Origin: Mesobacillus persicus
Lineage (GTDB): Bacteria > Bacillota > Bacilli > Bacillales > Cytobacillaceae
Length of the DNA stretch: 64,000 bases
Direction of reading: 5' to 3'
Assembly: GCF_900109925.1 (NCBI RefSeq)
Contig: NZ_FOBW01000006.1
Span: 1 to 64,000 of the forward strand
Shown: piece after piece, positions 16,105 through 25,139 of the stretch
Numbering within the stretch: position 1 is the stretch's first letter
Layout: the number at the start of each line of letters is the position of its first letter
Notes under the pieces: generated by a model
What the model saw: only the letters and a program-made list of their open reading frames with translations
What the model was told of the DNA's origin: nothing
Database searches by the model: none
Position numbers and translations under genes: made by a program

Positions 16105-16923
16105 TCACTGCCCTCCTTCCAATCTTCGGTAAATTCTTTCTTCGCAATCAAAGGGCATATAGAATTGATCATGTTTAGGGAAAGACAGCCCTTCTCGATT
16201 CCCCAAAGCTAGAAATCCATTTGAGCTCATGCTATTGAGAAACAAATGATGAACCCTAGCTTGCAACTCTCTATTAAAATAAATCAGAACATTTCTACAG
16301 ATAATTAAGTGAAATTCATTAAAAGAACCATCGGTCACTAGGTTATGTTGTGCGAAGATGATGTTCTTTGATACCTCTTGGTGAAAAACTGCATGATTTT
16401 CTTGAACCCTATAATACTGCGAAAAATCGTTTCTTCCACCTGAATGAACGTAGTTGCTCGTATACCCCTTCATTTTTTTCAATGAGAATTGGCCCAGTTT
16501 CGCTTGTTTGATTACATGGTTGTTCATATCTGTCGCATAAATCCTTGATTTATCATATAGACCTTCTTCAGAAAGGAGAATAGCCATTGAATACGCTTCT
16601 TCCCCCGTTGAACAACCGGCATGCCATATCCTTATACTGGGTAATTGGCTAAGGAGTGGCAAAACCTTATGTCGTATCACCTTAAAGAAGGCAGGGTCTC
16701 TAAACATTTCCGTGACATTGATAGAGAAATCAAGATAGAGTTTTTCCATCATGGATGGATCGTGTAGTACCCGATCCAAAAGGGCTGTAATAGATTCAAT
16801 CTTCTCATTCTTAATTCGATGCCAAACTCTTCTTTGTATCGAAGAGTATGAATAGTTGCGAAAATCGAACCCATAATGGCGAAAAATCCCTTCTAGCAAA
16901 AGTTCAATTTCAAGCTTTTCCAA
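16105..16923 (-). CDS. CheR-type methyltransferase (RsbM-like)
   Basis: 272 aa from a TTG at 16923. It has the CheR N-terminal helical domain (GIFRHYGFDFRNYS) and a SAM-binding domain with IWHAGCSTGEEAYSMA and LIICRNVLIYFN. In B. cereus a CheR homologue, RsbM, methylates the hybrid kinase RsbK. This gene lies right after an RsbK-like kinase, so the same pairing is inferred. The start is uncertain: no ATG or GTG is in frame, the TTG has a poor ribosome binding site, and AAGAGGGGG at 16987-16995 would suit an ATC/ATA start near 16977-16983. No CheB-like demethylase is adjacent. Confidence 0.85.
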   Translation of the reverse strand: MEKLEIELLLEGIFRHYGFDFRNYSYSSIQRRVWHRIKNEKIESITALLDRVLHDPSMMEKLYLDFSINVTEMFRDPAFFKVIRHKVLPLLSQLPSIRIWHAGCSTGEEAYSMAILLSEEGLYDKSRIYATDMNNHVIKQAKLGQFSLKKMKGYTSNYVHSGGRNDFSQYYRVQENHAVFHQEVSKNIIFAQHNLVTDGSFNEFHLIICRNVLIYFNRELQARVHHLFLNSMSSNGFLALGNREGLSFPKHDQFYMPFDCEERIYRRLEGGQ

Positions 16924-16992
16924 ATCTTCATTAGAATGATAAGCCCTATCTATTTCACTGCTGCGAATGATATTTATGATGATAACCCCCTC

Positions 16993-19686
16993 TTATTTAT
17001 ATAACCAAACCTTTAATAAGGAGAGGAGTTGATTTAGGTTTACCGGTTTGCTAATGTAATCGGAAGCTCCTGCCTCCAAACATTTTTCACGATCATCTTT
17101 CATCGCTTTGGCTGTCAGAGCAATAATCGGGAGTTGCTCATATATTGTTGAAGACCGTATTCGCTTCATTGCCTCATACCCGTCCATTTCAGGCATCATA
17201 ATATCCATTAAAACTAAGTCTACATCTGGTTTAACACCTAAAACTTCCAAAGCTTCCCTACCATTTTCGGCAAAATGGACATCGATTCCAACTTCCTCTA
17301 AAGCCGTTGTTAACGCAAATACGTTTCTCATGTCATCATCAACTAACAGGACAGATTTTCCGGTGAGAATGTCCTCACTCTCATTGGACAATCCCTCATC
17401 TATCACAATCGAATCAGGAGCAGGAAGCAAAGGCTCTGGTGCTTCACCGACCGTTGCAGCAACCTCTTTGTTTCCCTCTATTATACTCAAATTTTCATCC
17501 AAATTTATAGGTAAAAAGAAAGTAAATATGCTTCCTTCTCCTTCTTCACTTTCAACCGTAATCGAACCTCCAATTAGATCGGCCATCCCTTTGCTAATCG
17601 ACAGTCCAAGTCCTGTACCGCCAAATTTACGGCTAGTGGTGCCGTCTGCCTGTTGGAAAGCCTCAAAGATAAGTTCCTGTTTAGCTGGTGAAATCCCTAT
17701 CCCTGTGTCACTTACAGCAAAGGCAAGTAATTCAGGAGTAGATTTTCGCCCCTCTGGCTCCGGAACATAAACCCTTAACGTTACATCCCCTTTTTCTGTG
17801 AACTTTAAAGCATTAGCTACTAAATTTTTTAGTATTTGATAGATTTTTTGTTCATCCGAGTAAAGGATGGCAGGTGCATCTTCCTCAATTTGTACATTAA
17901 AGGTTAGTCCCTTTTGTTCAGCTACCGCACTAAATTGATTTTTAACAAAAGAAACAACCCCTCTTACATCAAATTCACCAATATGAGAATCAAGTTTCCC
18001 TGATTCAATCTTGGACAAATCTAAAATGTCATTGATTAAATCAAGTAAGTCCTTTCCAGATGAATAGATGGTGTTTGCGTATTGTGTTTGCTTGTTAGTC
18101 AAGTTACCTTCTTTATTTTCAACAAGGATTTGCGCTAAGATTAGTAGGCTATTTAGTGGTGTTCTTAGTTCATGGGACATATTGGCTAAGAACTCGGACT
18201 TATATTGCGAACTAAGCAAAACCTGTTTTGTTTTTTCTTCTAGAGCAGCCTTTGCCTTCTGTAAATCATTCGTCCGTTGTTCGGACTTTCGATATTGTGA
18301 TTCTAGTTCTTCGTTCATCGTCTTTAATTCTTCTTGCTGAAGCTGTAATTCTTCGGATTGATTTTGGAGTTCTTCATTTAGCGTTTTAGTTGCATCTAAA
18401 AGTTGTTTTACCTGCATCTGTTTTTGAATTCGATTGATGATAATACCTAATTGCTCGGTTGTTTCCTTAAGCAAAGTCTCATGTGTCTTCGTGAACTCTT
18501 GTAAACTTGCAATCTCAAGGACAGCAAGGATTTCCCCTTCTAACTCGATCGGCAAAATCAAGATACTTTGTGGTTTTGTTTCTCCTAACCCGGAGGCAAT
18601 TTTTACATAATGATGAGGGACCCCAGATAGTCTCTTTGGCCGGCCATCTTGTAAACATTGCCCTGCCAAATCCTCACCTAACTCAATCGTCTCCTTACCA
18701 TTGTTGGTAGCATAAGTGGCCAGTTTATGAAGATATGGGCGATTCCCTTTTTCTTTTTTGATATAAATTACCCCATAACTGGCCTCGACTGCCGGGATAA
18801 TGGATTGAATATATTCCTGGCCAAGACTCTTGATGTCTGATAAGTCTTGTGAAAGGATAGAGATATCAGCTAGTTGGGTTTGTATCCGGTTCTGTTCTTC
18901 AATATCCTCCTTATAAAGACGTTCGTTCTTTTCATGTTCCTCTAGTGCAGCAGCCATTTGATTGTATGCAGTTGCTATTGCACCAATTTCATCATTTTTT
19001 GTAATGGTAATCCGTGGAAGCTGTTCTGAACCGTTCTCCACAGAATTCATAACTTCCTTAAGCTTTCCTAGGCGAATTGTTATCGTCCGGATTGACCAGA
19101 ACGATAGGACAATTCCCAAGATGATGCCAATAGCAATCGAGATAACCCCTGAATTAACTGAGGCATTAAGCCTTTGTTCCGTTTCTATAATCATGTTATC
19201 CATAACTTCTTCTTGATTTGCTATTAAGATCGTAATATAAGAAAGAATCGCATCTCGGTTTAATCGTGCTTTATGTAATGCACCCTCTACACTTCTTAAT
19301 TCAATGGAATCCTGATTATATTGATAAATTGTTTCCTCAAAACCTTCTAACTGAAATTTTAATTTCATCATTTCATCCTGTTCAACCTTGCCCGTACTCA
19401 TTTGGATAAGCGTGTCTATATTATTATTAATTTCAAATAAAATTTCATTAATAGATTTCAAGTTATTATCGGTTGCAGAGGTGTATTCTCCCTCTAAGTC
19501 TGCATGTACATAGAAAGCATCCTCACGAATCTTGTTCAGAATTTTAATTTTTTGATAACGATCTTTAACAAGCTCATTAATTTCTTCTGTTTGCCTACTT
19601 TGCAGGTTTATATTAATCAATAATAAAATCGTCATCATTGCAATGATGATGCCAAACCCTACATATAATCTTGTAGCAAATTTCAT
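16993..19686 (-). CDS. Membrane-bound hybrid sensor histidine kinase (RsbK-like)
   Basis: 897 aa. Order: TM1 (about 8-27), an extracellular helical sensor (about 28-178), TM2 (about 180-200), HAMP, GAF (about 270-420), a long coiled coil (about 425-495), HisKA with SHELRTPLNSLL, HATPase with GTGLGLSISKGM, and a C-terminal receiver (about 770-895, phospho-Asp in DLVLMDIMMPEMDG). This layout matches the multi-sensor kinases that include RsbK of the B. cereus group, which drives SigB activation. The acidic linker between HATPase and receiver is variable. A strong sigma-A promoter lies 65 bases upstream, and the CheR-type gene follows 70 bases after the stop. Confidence 0.9.
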   Translation of the reverse strand: MKFATRLYVGFGIIIAMMTILLLININLQSRQTEEINELVKDRYQKIKILNKIREDAFYVHADLEGEYTSATDNNLKSINEILFEINNNIDTLIQMSTGKVEQDEMMKLKFQLEGFEETIYQYNQDSIELRSVEGALHKARLNRDAILSYITILIANQEEVMDNMIIETEQRLNASVNSGVISIAIGIILGIVLSFWSIRTITIRLGKLKEVMNSVENGSEQLPRITITKNDEIGAIATAYNQMAAALEEHEKNERLYKEDIEEQNRIQTQLADISILSQDLSDIKSLGQEYIQSIIPAVEASYGVIYIKKEKGNRPYLHKLATYATNNGKETIELGEDLAGQCLQDGRPKRLSGVPHHYVKIASGLGETKPQSILILPIELEGEILAVLEIASLQEFTKTHETLLKETTEQLGIIINRIQKQMQVKQLLDATKTLNEELQNQSEELQLQQEELKTMNEELESQYRKSEQRTNDLQKAKAALEEKTKQVLLSSQYKSEFLANMSHELRTPLNSLLILAQILVENKEGNLTNKQTQYANTIYSSGKDLLDLINDILDLSKIESGKLDSHIGEFDVRGVVSFVKNQFSAVAEQKGLTFNVQIEEDAPAILYSDEQKIYQILKNLVANALKFTEKGDVTLRVYVPEPEGRKSTPELLAFAVSDTGIGISPAKQELIFEAFQQADGTTSRKFGGTGLGLSISKGMADLIGGSITVESEEGEGSIFTFFLPINLDENLSIIEGNKEVAATVGEAPEPLLPAPDSIVIDEGLSNESEDILTGKSVLLVDDDMRNVFALTTALEEVGIDVHFAENGREALEVLGVKPDVDLVLMDIMMPEMDGYEAMKRIRSSTIYEQLPIIALTAKAMKDDREKCLEAGASDYISKPVNLNQLLSLLKVWLYK

Positions 19687-19750
19687 TTTTTCAACCCTCT
19701 TATTCTGGATGAAAATCCTTATTTTAAAATATTCCGATTTGTTCGAGTAA

Positions 19751-19779
19751 AATATAAGTCATCTACTTTGTGATGTCAA
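19751..19779 (-). promoter_or_regulatory. Sigma-A promoter of the hybrid kinase cluster
   Basis: TTGACA, 17 bases, TATATT on the minus strand: a near-perfect vegetative promoter about 65 bases before the kinase start. Confidence 0.85.
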
Positions 19780-20016
19780 TCTAATTTTTGGAAATATTAG
19801 TTAGAATAAAGCATGAATTTTCTTATCTTATTTAATTGTAACCTTAAGAGATAAATAAAAATAGCCTGTCGCATAATTACGACAAGCGATTTTTCATCTT
19901 CATATGAGCTAGTTTTCTCTGTTTGACTGTTGAAAAGATTTTGATAGGATCAATGCTGGACACAGAGAAAGAATATAATGACCCAAACCCTTACACATGT
20001 TTATTTTACACAAAAA

Positions 20017-20039
20017 AATTGCCCGGGAATCGGGCAATT
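20017..20039 (-). terminator. Terminator of the YjcZ-type gene
   Basis: AATTGCCCG and CGGGCAATT form a 9-bp stem, loop GGAAT, then a T run on the minus strand. Confidence 0.9.
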
Positions 20040-20055
20040 TAAATCAATATCTATT

Positions 20056-20235
20056 TTACCAAGTTCCACAGCTGCAGCCGATGATGATAAGCAAGATGAA
20101 GAGTACTACAACTAATACGAATGTGTTACCTCCAAAGCCGGGACTTGCAACCCCTGCAACTCCAGCATAAGGATATCCACAATAGCCATAATCCGCAACA
20201 GGTGAAAGTGGTGCAGGTTGGTTAGCATAATGCAT
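20056..20235 (-). CDS. YjcZ-family sporulation peptide, 59 aa
   Basis: The N-terminal half is rich in Gly, Tyr, Pro and Ala (GYCGYPYAGVAGVASPGFGG). The C-terminal half is one hydrophobic helix (FVLVVVLFILLIIIG) ending CSCGTW. This is the layout of YjcZ-type peptides, usually found with the spore coat or mother-cell membranes. GAGGAGAGATGTTTC gives the ribosome binding site. A perfect sigma-K promoter lies about 45 bases upstream, which supports late mother-cell expression. It ends with its own terminator. Confidence 0.85.
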   Translation of the reverse strand: MHYANQPAPLSPVADYGYCGYPYAGVAGVASPGFGGNTFVLVVVLFILLIIIGCSCGTW

Positions 20236-20276
20236 GAAACATCTCTCCTCACGTTTTACTTTATTTCTTACACTCT

Positions 20277-20304
20277 TACCTTATGCCTTGGGTACTTGAC
20301 CTGT
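20277..20304 (-). promoter_or_regulatory. Sigma-K promoter of the YjcZ-type gene
   Basis: The minus strand reads AC, 17 bases, CATAAGGTA, an exact match to AC-N17-CATANNNTA, placed about 45 bases before the start codon. Confidence 0.75.
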
Positions 20305-20354
20305 ATGTGCATTAGCCTATTTTTTTTAGGTTTTTGTCTTTGGACAGAAAAAAA

Positions 20355-20376
20355 GCGTACCAATTAATTGGCACGC
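20355..20376 (-). terminator. Terminator of the EIIA gene
   Basis: GCGTaCCAATT/AATTGGcACGC forms a long stem (one mismatch, very tight loop), followed by seven T on the minus strand. Confidence 0.8.
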
Positions 20377-20393
20377 ACCTTTTACACCCTAGT

Positions 20394-20891
20394 CTACTTC
20401 ATCGTTAGTTCAAGGACTTGGCTAGTCCCTCTTTCAACGTGGCCAGTCGCGCTCATTTCAAAAGGCATGGCCTGATCCGTATTGGTGATAATAATTGGGG
20501 TTACTGTACTCTTTGCCTTAGTTTTGATAATCTCAAGGTCGAATGATACAAGTTTATCCCCAACCTTTACTTTGTCTCCCTCACTGACAAAAGCCTCAAA
20601 GCCTTCACCGTTTAAAGAAACCGTTTCAAGCCCAATATGGATCAAGATTTCAGCACCGTTTTTTGCACGAATGCCAATTGCATGCTTTGTAGGAAACACC
20701 TGAATGATTTCACCATCCACTGGTGAAACAGCTATCCCTTCAGATGGTTCAATCGCTAAACCGTCTCCCATCATCTTTTCCGAGAAAACGGGATCGGGTA
20801 CTTTTTCAAGAGATACTGCATTTCCAGTTAATGGAGAATATAGCTGTATGGTTTTGACTGGTTCTTTTTTTCCAAATAATTTTTTAAGCAT
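20394..20891 (-). CDS. crr: PTS glucose-type EIIA component
   Basis: 165 aa, a free-standing EIIA-Glc domain. His85 in ILIHIGLETV is the phospho-acceptor, and His70 in PTKHAIGI is the supporting His. It takes phosphate from HPr and passes it to a sugar-specific EIIB. No EIIBC gene is adjacent, so it probably serves permeases encoded elsewhere. The gene is monocistronic with a clear terminator. Confidence 0.93.
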   Translation of the reverse strand: MLKKLFGKKEPVKTIQLYSPLTGNAVSLEKVPDPVFSEKMMGDGLAIEPSEGIAVSPVDGEIIQVFPTKHAIGIRAKNGAEILIHIGLETVSLNGEGFEAFVSEGDKVKVGDKLVSFDLEIIKTKAKSTVTPIIITNTDQAMPFEMSATGHVERGTSQVLELTMK

Positions 20892-21058
20892 TGCATATAC
20901 ATCCTTTCTTATTTCCTTCCTCCTATATTGTACCTAATGTCTCCATAAAAAAACAAAAACAAAGATTTTATGCCCTTCAAGAGATAACGGCACATGTCTG
21001 ACTTAAATCCATATTATAAAGGGAGTGTCTTTGAGCTCAAGGTAAAGAGGAATAAAAT

Positions 21059-21820
21059 ATGGTAAGGGAGTGGGATATGACCGTGATGGGAAATCAGCAA
21101 AATTATTTGTACAAAGCGGCCATGTACCAAGAATCAGCCAATTACAATACAAATAGGAATCATCATTCTTTCAATAGCGTGAACCGTTTAAAAGGGACAA
21201 ACGAGGCCTCACGGAGTGCGATGGTAGCAGATCATCACCCAATTCATTCAGCAACAATGCCATCCAGTCTTAGATTTTTACATTTTGCTAAGAACATGCC
21301 AAGTGTAGATGTCTATGTGGATGATGTCCTAATAGCGAATGATTTTTCGTATAGTTACTTTAATCATTATCTTTCTATGCCTTCTGGGAAACATCAGATT
21401 GACCTAACCCCAGCGGGAGATTCAACTACAAGCATCCTAAGCAAAAAGATTATCTTACAACCTGGTCGTTGGTATACATTAGCTGCCACAGAGAAATCCG
21501 AAAAACAGAAATTACTTGCCTTTGAAGATCAACCTTATGTCCCAGCAGGTGAATCTAAACTTCGGTTTCTTCATCTTTCACCACATTTAGGTGATCTTGA
21601 TATTGCTGTAAAAAGCCGGGACGTCATCTTTCCCGAACTCAAATTTAAGGGTTCAACCTCCTATCTAGGAATTACGCCAATGAAGCTTGACTTGGAAGGC
21701 AGAAGCCCCAAGAATCAACATGTCGTCCTAAGTCCAGACACATTGGTTCTTGAACCTAATATCACCTATACCGCCATCATATCCGATGAAGAGGTCCTTC
21801 TGTTACGTGATATCATCTAA
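21059..21820 (+). CDS. DUF4397 domain-containing protein
   Basis: 253 aa. Two repeats of the DUF4397 pattern are visible: LRFLHFAKNMPSVDVYVDDV (about 71-90) and LRFLHLSPHLGDLDIAV (about 164-180), each followed by a Tyr-rich beta region and an LPAG-like segment. The N-terminal 65 residues are polar, rich in Asn, His and Gln, with no signal peptide, unlike many secreted DUF4397 proteins. The start could also be the ATG at 21077; both have good ribosome binding sites. Spore-surface or envelope association is possible but not shown. Confidence 0.8.
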   Translation: MVREWDMTVMGNQQNYLYKAAMYQESANYNTNRNHHSFNSVNRLKGTNEASRSAMVADHHPIHSATMPSSLRFLHFAKNMPSVDVYVDDVLIANDFSYSYFNHYLSMPSGKHQIDLTPAGDSTTSILSKKIILQPGRWYTLAATEKSEKQKLLAFEDQPYVPAGESKLRFLHLSPHLGDLDIAVKSRDVIFPELKFKGSTSYLGITPMKLDLEGRSPKNQHVVLSPDTLVLEPNITYTAIISDEEVLLLRDII

Positions 21821-21858
21821 ACAAGGACCAGCCAAGTTGACGTTGGCTGGTCCTTGTT
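21820..21858 (+). terminator. Terminator of the DUF4397 gene
   Basis: A perfect 16-bp stem (AACAAGGACCAGCCAA with its complement) and a 7-base loop are followed by a T run. Very strong. Confidence 0.93.
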
Positions 21859-21901
21859 TTTTTCGAGTTTCAAAAGCGATACTCTATAAGCTACTTATTC
21901 T

Positions 21902-22486
21902 CTAATCAACAGGAACCAAGAGAGTGAAAGAAATATCGTCACGCTTAAGATCAAAGGAGTTAGCACGAATTTTAATATCGCTTTTTAATTCCATTTCTTG
22001 AAGGGAGACGTAAATTGTTTTTTCATTGGGTTGGATACTGACCCAATCCGGTAACTTATAATTGCTCTGGATCACTTTCATTACATAAGAGACTGGCAGA
22101 TTCAGCGTCCCAATTGAAATCGATTCTTGCCTTAACACAAGGTCCCCGTTTTCAAGAGCCTTGGGTTCGAATGTTAACATCATTTCTAAGTTCTGACCAA
22201 ATACCGGAAAGGTTCCATACAATTCAACCTGGTCCTTAACTAAAACCTCATAGTCAATTGGCCCTGTAAAACCCTCGGTAACCAAGTAGTGATGAATAAT
22301 TTTATTTAAATCCGCTTTGTTCGTGCTCACATCAAATGATACATGTTTCTCGCCACTTCCACTGGAGCTGTCAAAGCCCTTCTGTGGTTGATCTGATGGG
22401 GCACTTACCATAATAAATATCGTAATCAAAAGTAGCGTAACAATACCTAGCAGGAAAAAAAATGCAAGACGCCATCTATTCTTCAT
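21902..22486 (-). CDS. ypmS: YpmS family protein (DUF2140)
   Basis: 194 aa. One N-terminal transmembrane helix (about 7-28) and an extracellular domain of about 160 residues with alternating beta strands. The family is conserved in Bacilli next to the SGNH hydrolase ypmR. The start overlaps the end of ypmR by 11 bases, implying coupling. Its function is not known; a partner of the lipoprotein YpmR at the membrane is a reasonable inference. Confidence 0.88.
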   Translation of the reverse strand: MKNRWRLAFFFLLGIVTLLLITIFIMVSAPSDQPQKGFDSSSGSGEKHVSFDVSTNKADLNKIIHHYLVTEGFTGPIDYEVLVKDQVELYGTFPVFGQNLEMMLTFEPKALENGDLVLRQESISIGTLNLPVSYVMKVIQSNYKLPDWVSIQPNEKTIYVSLQEMELKSDIKIRANSFDLKRDDISFTLLVPVD

Positions 22487-23330
22487 CTATCTGAGTGCTC
22501 TCCTCTTTAAGGACTGTGTAAGATCTTTTACTTAACTCTTTTAGTGCGTCGTCTTCAAGTTCTTCAAAGACCCTTTGTGCAATTAATTCATATCCTCGGT
22601 CATTTGGATGAAAATGATCATCAAATAAGAGGTTTTCTTTATTATTAAGGAAAATGTCATCAATTTCAACAAAGAGAGTGTTTGGGTGTTGTTCTATTAG
22701 ACGCTGAGTCGCCTCATTCCACTCATCAACCACTTTGTTCATTTCTTCTATTTCTGAGAACCAATAATAAAATGGATTATAAACTCCGATGAGAACTATT
22801 GCCGCATCCCGGTTATCCTGACGAACGGCTTGGATAATCTGCTCTAGACGGGAAACATAGTCTTCTTTTTCCTGTTGAAAAACTTCTAGTTCCAAGCGGA
22901 AAATATTATCTTTAACAATGCTCATTATATCATTTCCACCAATTGTAATTGCAACCATATCGGCATTTTGAATGGCGGACGATATCTCAGGACTGTTCAA
23001 TCTGTTACCCAACTGCTCCGTCCTATTTCCTTTTTTCCCAAAGTTGGTTATTTCAATCTCCCTTATACCCTTATCTCCTTCTAGCATACTGGCAAGATAT
23101 GGTAGGTATCCACCTTGTTTTGTACTGTCCCCTATCCCCTCTGTAAGTGAATCACCTACAGCAACAAGATGAAGTGGACGCGGAATAAAATCAATAGGAA
23201 TTGATTTCTTAAGGTTAACGGATGTTGCTTTAACCGGTGTGAACACTGTATCTTTATCTAGTAAACTACAAGATGCTAAAAGTACTGTGCATAGAAAAAG
23301 TAAAGTGGTTTGCTTCCACATTTTATTCAC
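22476..23330 (-). CDS. ypmR: SGNH/GDSL-hydrolase lipoprotein (YpmR)
   Basis: 284 aa. A type II signal peptide with lipobox LASC (Cys21) anchors it outside the membrane. SGNH blocks: GDSLTEG (nucleophile Ser), a block II Gly in GKKGNRTEQL, GGND (block III), and DHFHPNDRGY with the catalytic Asp and His. It likely hydrolyses lipid or acetyl esters. It is followed by ypmS and preceded by the SCO1-like gene, the same order as in B. subtilis. Confidence 0.9.
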   Translation of the reverse strand: MNKMWKQTTLLFLCTVLLASCSLLDKDTVFTPVKATSVNLKKSIPIDFIPRPLHLVAVGDSLTEGIGDSTKQGGYLPYLASMLEGDKGIREIEITNFGKKGNRTEQLGNRLNSPEISSAIQNADMVAITIGGNDIMSIVKDNIFRLELEVFQQEKEDYVSRLEQIIQAVRQDNRDAAIVLIGVYNPFYYWFSEIEEMNKVVDEWNEATQRLIEQHPNTLFVEIDDIFLNNKENLLFDDHFHPNDRGYELIAQRVFEELEDDALKELSKRSYTVLKEESTQIDEE

Positions 23331-23423
23331 CTGCCTTTACCATTTCTTCCGTATATTATAGCACGCATACATGCTCATTGACACAGATAGAGGATACCCA
23401 ATCTCCTATATAGCCGCAAAAAA

Positions 23424-23439
23424 AGGCCTCTAGGGGCCT
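23424..23439 (-). terminator. Terminator after the SCO1-like gene
   Basis: AGGCC/GGCCT stem with T7 on the minus strand. It overlaps the last codon of the gene. Confidence 0.7.
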
Positions 23440-24013
23440 ATTGTATTGCTTTCATATCATTGACAATTTCTTCAAACGGAATATCATTGAGGCCAGAATA
23501 TTGTTTCATAATCTTGCCTTCCTGGTCCACAAGATAGAAGTATGTTTGGTGAATCACTTGATCCCCTTCTTCCGGCTTGGCAACAATGGTTTTAAAGTTA
23601 TCCATAGCAAAGGATTCTATCTTATCTTGAGGATACCCCGTAAGGAAGTTCCAATTCTCAGTATCAACATAAAACCGTTCACCATATTCAGTAAGCACTT
23701 CAGGAGTATCAACCGTTGGGTCAACGGTAAAGGATACAAACTCAACGTTTTCTATATTTTCCTCTTTGACCATTTCCTGCAGTTTCTTCATATTAGCGGT
23801 CATCGGTGGGCAAACATCTGCACAATTCGTGAAAATGAAATCTGCCATCCAGACCTTTCCTTTTAAATCATCAAGAGACACTTGCTCTCCTGCCTGATTA
23901 ATAAAATTAAAATCTTCAATTGGCCAGTTTAAAGCTCCCTCAATTCCTTTCTGACCACATGCAGCCAGTATCAATACTGAGGTGATGATAACCACCATTA
24001 ACTGTTTCTTCAT
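23438..24013 (-). CDS. ypmQ: SCO1/SenC-type copper chaperone lipoprotein (YpmQ)
   Basis: 191 aa. The lipobox LAAC at Cys19 makes it a membrane lipoprotein. Thioredoxin-like fold with the CxxxC copper site in NCADVCPP and a distal His in QVIHQTYF. Such proteins deliver copper to the CuA centre of cytochrome c oxidase. The window also encodes a ba3-type oxidase with a CuA subunit at 58.4 kb, though B. subtilis YpmQ is known for the caa3 oxidase. Confidence 0.92.
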   Translation of the reverse strand: MKKQLMVVIITSVLILAACGQKGIEGALNWPIEDFNFINQAGEQVSLDDLKGKVWMADFIFTNCADVCPPMTANMKKLQEMVKEENIENVEFVSFTVDPTVDTPEVLTEYGERFYVDTENWNFLTGYPQDKIESFAMDNFKTIVAKPEEGDQVIHQTYFYLVDQEGKIMKQYSGLNDIPFEEIVNDMKAIQ

Positions 24014-24151
24014 TCCCGTTCCCCCACTATCTGTATATTATAACAACCTCATTCTAGCAGAGCTCTCCGAATTAAGAAAGCGAATCCCTCATATAACCAT
24101 AATTATTATGATTCCAGTATTCTTGAATAAGATGACACATAAAATAAATAA

Positions 24152-24169
24152 GGTGCCTTAACAGGCACC
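24152..24169 (-). terminator. Terminator of tatC
   Basis: GGTGCCT and AGGCACC form a 7-bp stem with loop TAAC. A T-rich tail follows on the minus strand. Confidence 0.7.
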
Positions 24170-24245
24170 AATAGGGTTCAACACTTCATTTTTCATTTTA
24201 TATCCACACTAGCTTTATTTACTAAGCCAATAGTATCCGGGTTTC

Positions 24246-25013
24246 TTAATCCTTTTCACTAACATTTTCATCGTCATATCCCATTTCAGCTTCCCATTCC
24301 TTTTCCTTTTTCAACTTTCTTTTATAAACGACTTTTGATAGGTTAATACTGATTTCATATAGGAACAACAAAGGAATCGTCACAAGGAAATCTGACATAA
24401 TATCTGGTGGTGAAATGACAACCGCAACGACAATCAAAACGAAATAGGCATACTTACGGATTCTCGCAAGTACATAAGGATTAATAATACCTAAAGAAGT
24501 TAAAAACATTACCACGACAGGCATTAAGAATAGGATTCCAAAAGGAATCGTCATATTTAGGATAAAGCGAAAATATTTATCTGCTGTAAAGTTTGTCACA
24601 ACCATTTCGCCACTTAACTCGATAAGGAAATTAAGGACAATCGGAAAAATAACCAAATAACCAAACAAAAGACCCACGATAAATAAAATAAATAAAGCAG
24701 GAATGTAGGATAGTGTCATTTTACGTTCAATTGGTTTTAAAGCTGGTTTAACAAATAACCAAATCTGTGTCGCCAGGACTGGTATCGTTCCGGCAACTGC
24801 AATCACCGTAGCAATCATAAAGTAAATCCATACGATATCACTCGGTCCAAGAACCACTAATTTAACATCTAAATCCTGTACAAAAAAATTATATATTTCC
24901 TCTACAAATAAAAAACCAACGATAAAAAACACTAAAAAGGCAAAAACGGTAACAATCAGCCTTTTTCTTAGCTCATCTAGATGGTCTACTACATTTAGTT
25001 CTTTATCTTCCAT
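24246..25013 (-). CDS. tatC: Twin-arginine translocase subunit TatC
   Basis: 255 aa with six predicted membrane helices. The cytoplasmic N-terminus VDHLDELRKRL is the conserved TatC entry that binds the twin-arginine signal. An unusually long charged C-terminal tail (KRKLKKEKEWEAEMGYDDENVSEKD) extends into the cytoplasm. It pairs with tatA upstream to form a minimal TatAC translocase. A terminator hairpin separates the two genes, which may set the TatA excess needed. Confidence 0.95.
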   Translation of the reverse strand: MEDKELNVVDHLDELRKRLIVTVFAFLVFFIVGFLFVEEIYNFFVQDLDVKLVVLGPSDIVWIYFMIATVIAVAGTIPVLATQIWLFVKPALKPIERKMTLSYIPALFILFIVGLLFGYLVIFPIVLNFLIELSGEMVVTNFTADKYFRFILNMTIPFGILFLMPVVVMFLTSLGIINPYVLARIRKYAYFVLIVVAVVISPPDIMSDFLVTIPLLFLYEISINLSKVVYKRKLKKEKEWEAEMGYDDENVSEKD

Positions 25014-25046
25014 ATATCTCCCCTGCCAAACGTCATTCGTATTTAG

Positions 25047-25082
25047 AAAAGCTACAGCACTTTAGCAGGCGCTGTAGCTTTT
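25047..25082 (-). terminator. Hairpin between tatA and tatC
   Basis: AAAAGCTACAGC and GCTGTAGCTTTT form a 12-bp stem. The minus-strand tail is TTTTCTAAAT, a modest terminator or a processing site. Confidence 0.65.
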
Positions 25083-25139
25083 TATTTCCCCATTTTCAGA
25101 AAAAGAAGGTGCAAGACCTATAATCTTTAATCTTCCACC

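Larger units (their letters stand above)
19687..20055. other. Intergenic stretch: kinase promoter, hairpin and a repeat remnant
   Basis: It contains the kinase promoter (19751-19779), a short hairpin TGTCG...CGACA near 19867-19885, a repeat fragment at about 19948-20005 that resembles the 3' end of the dispersed repeats (GCTGGA..CAGAGAA....AACCCTTAC), and the terminator of the YjcZ-type gene. Confidence 0.6.
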
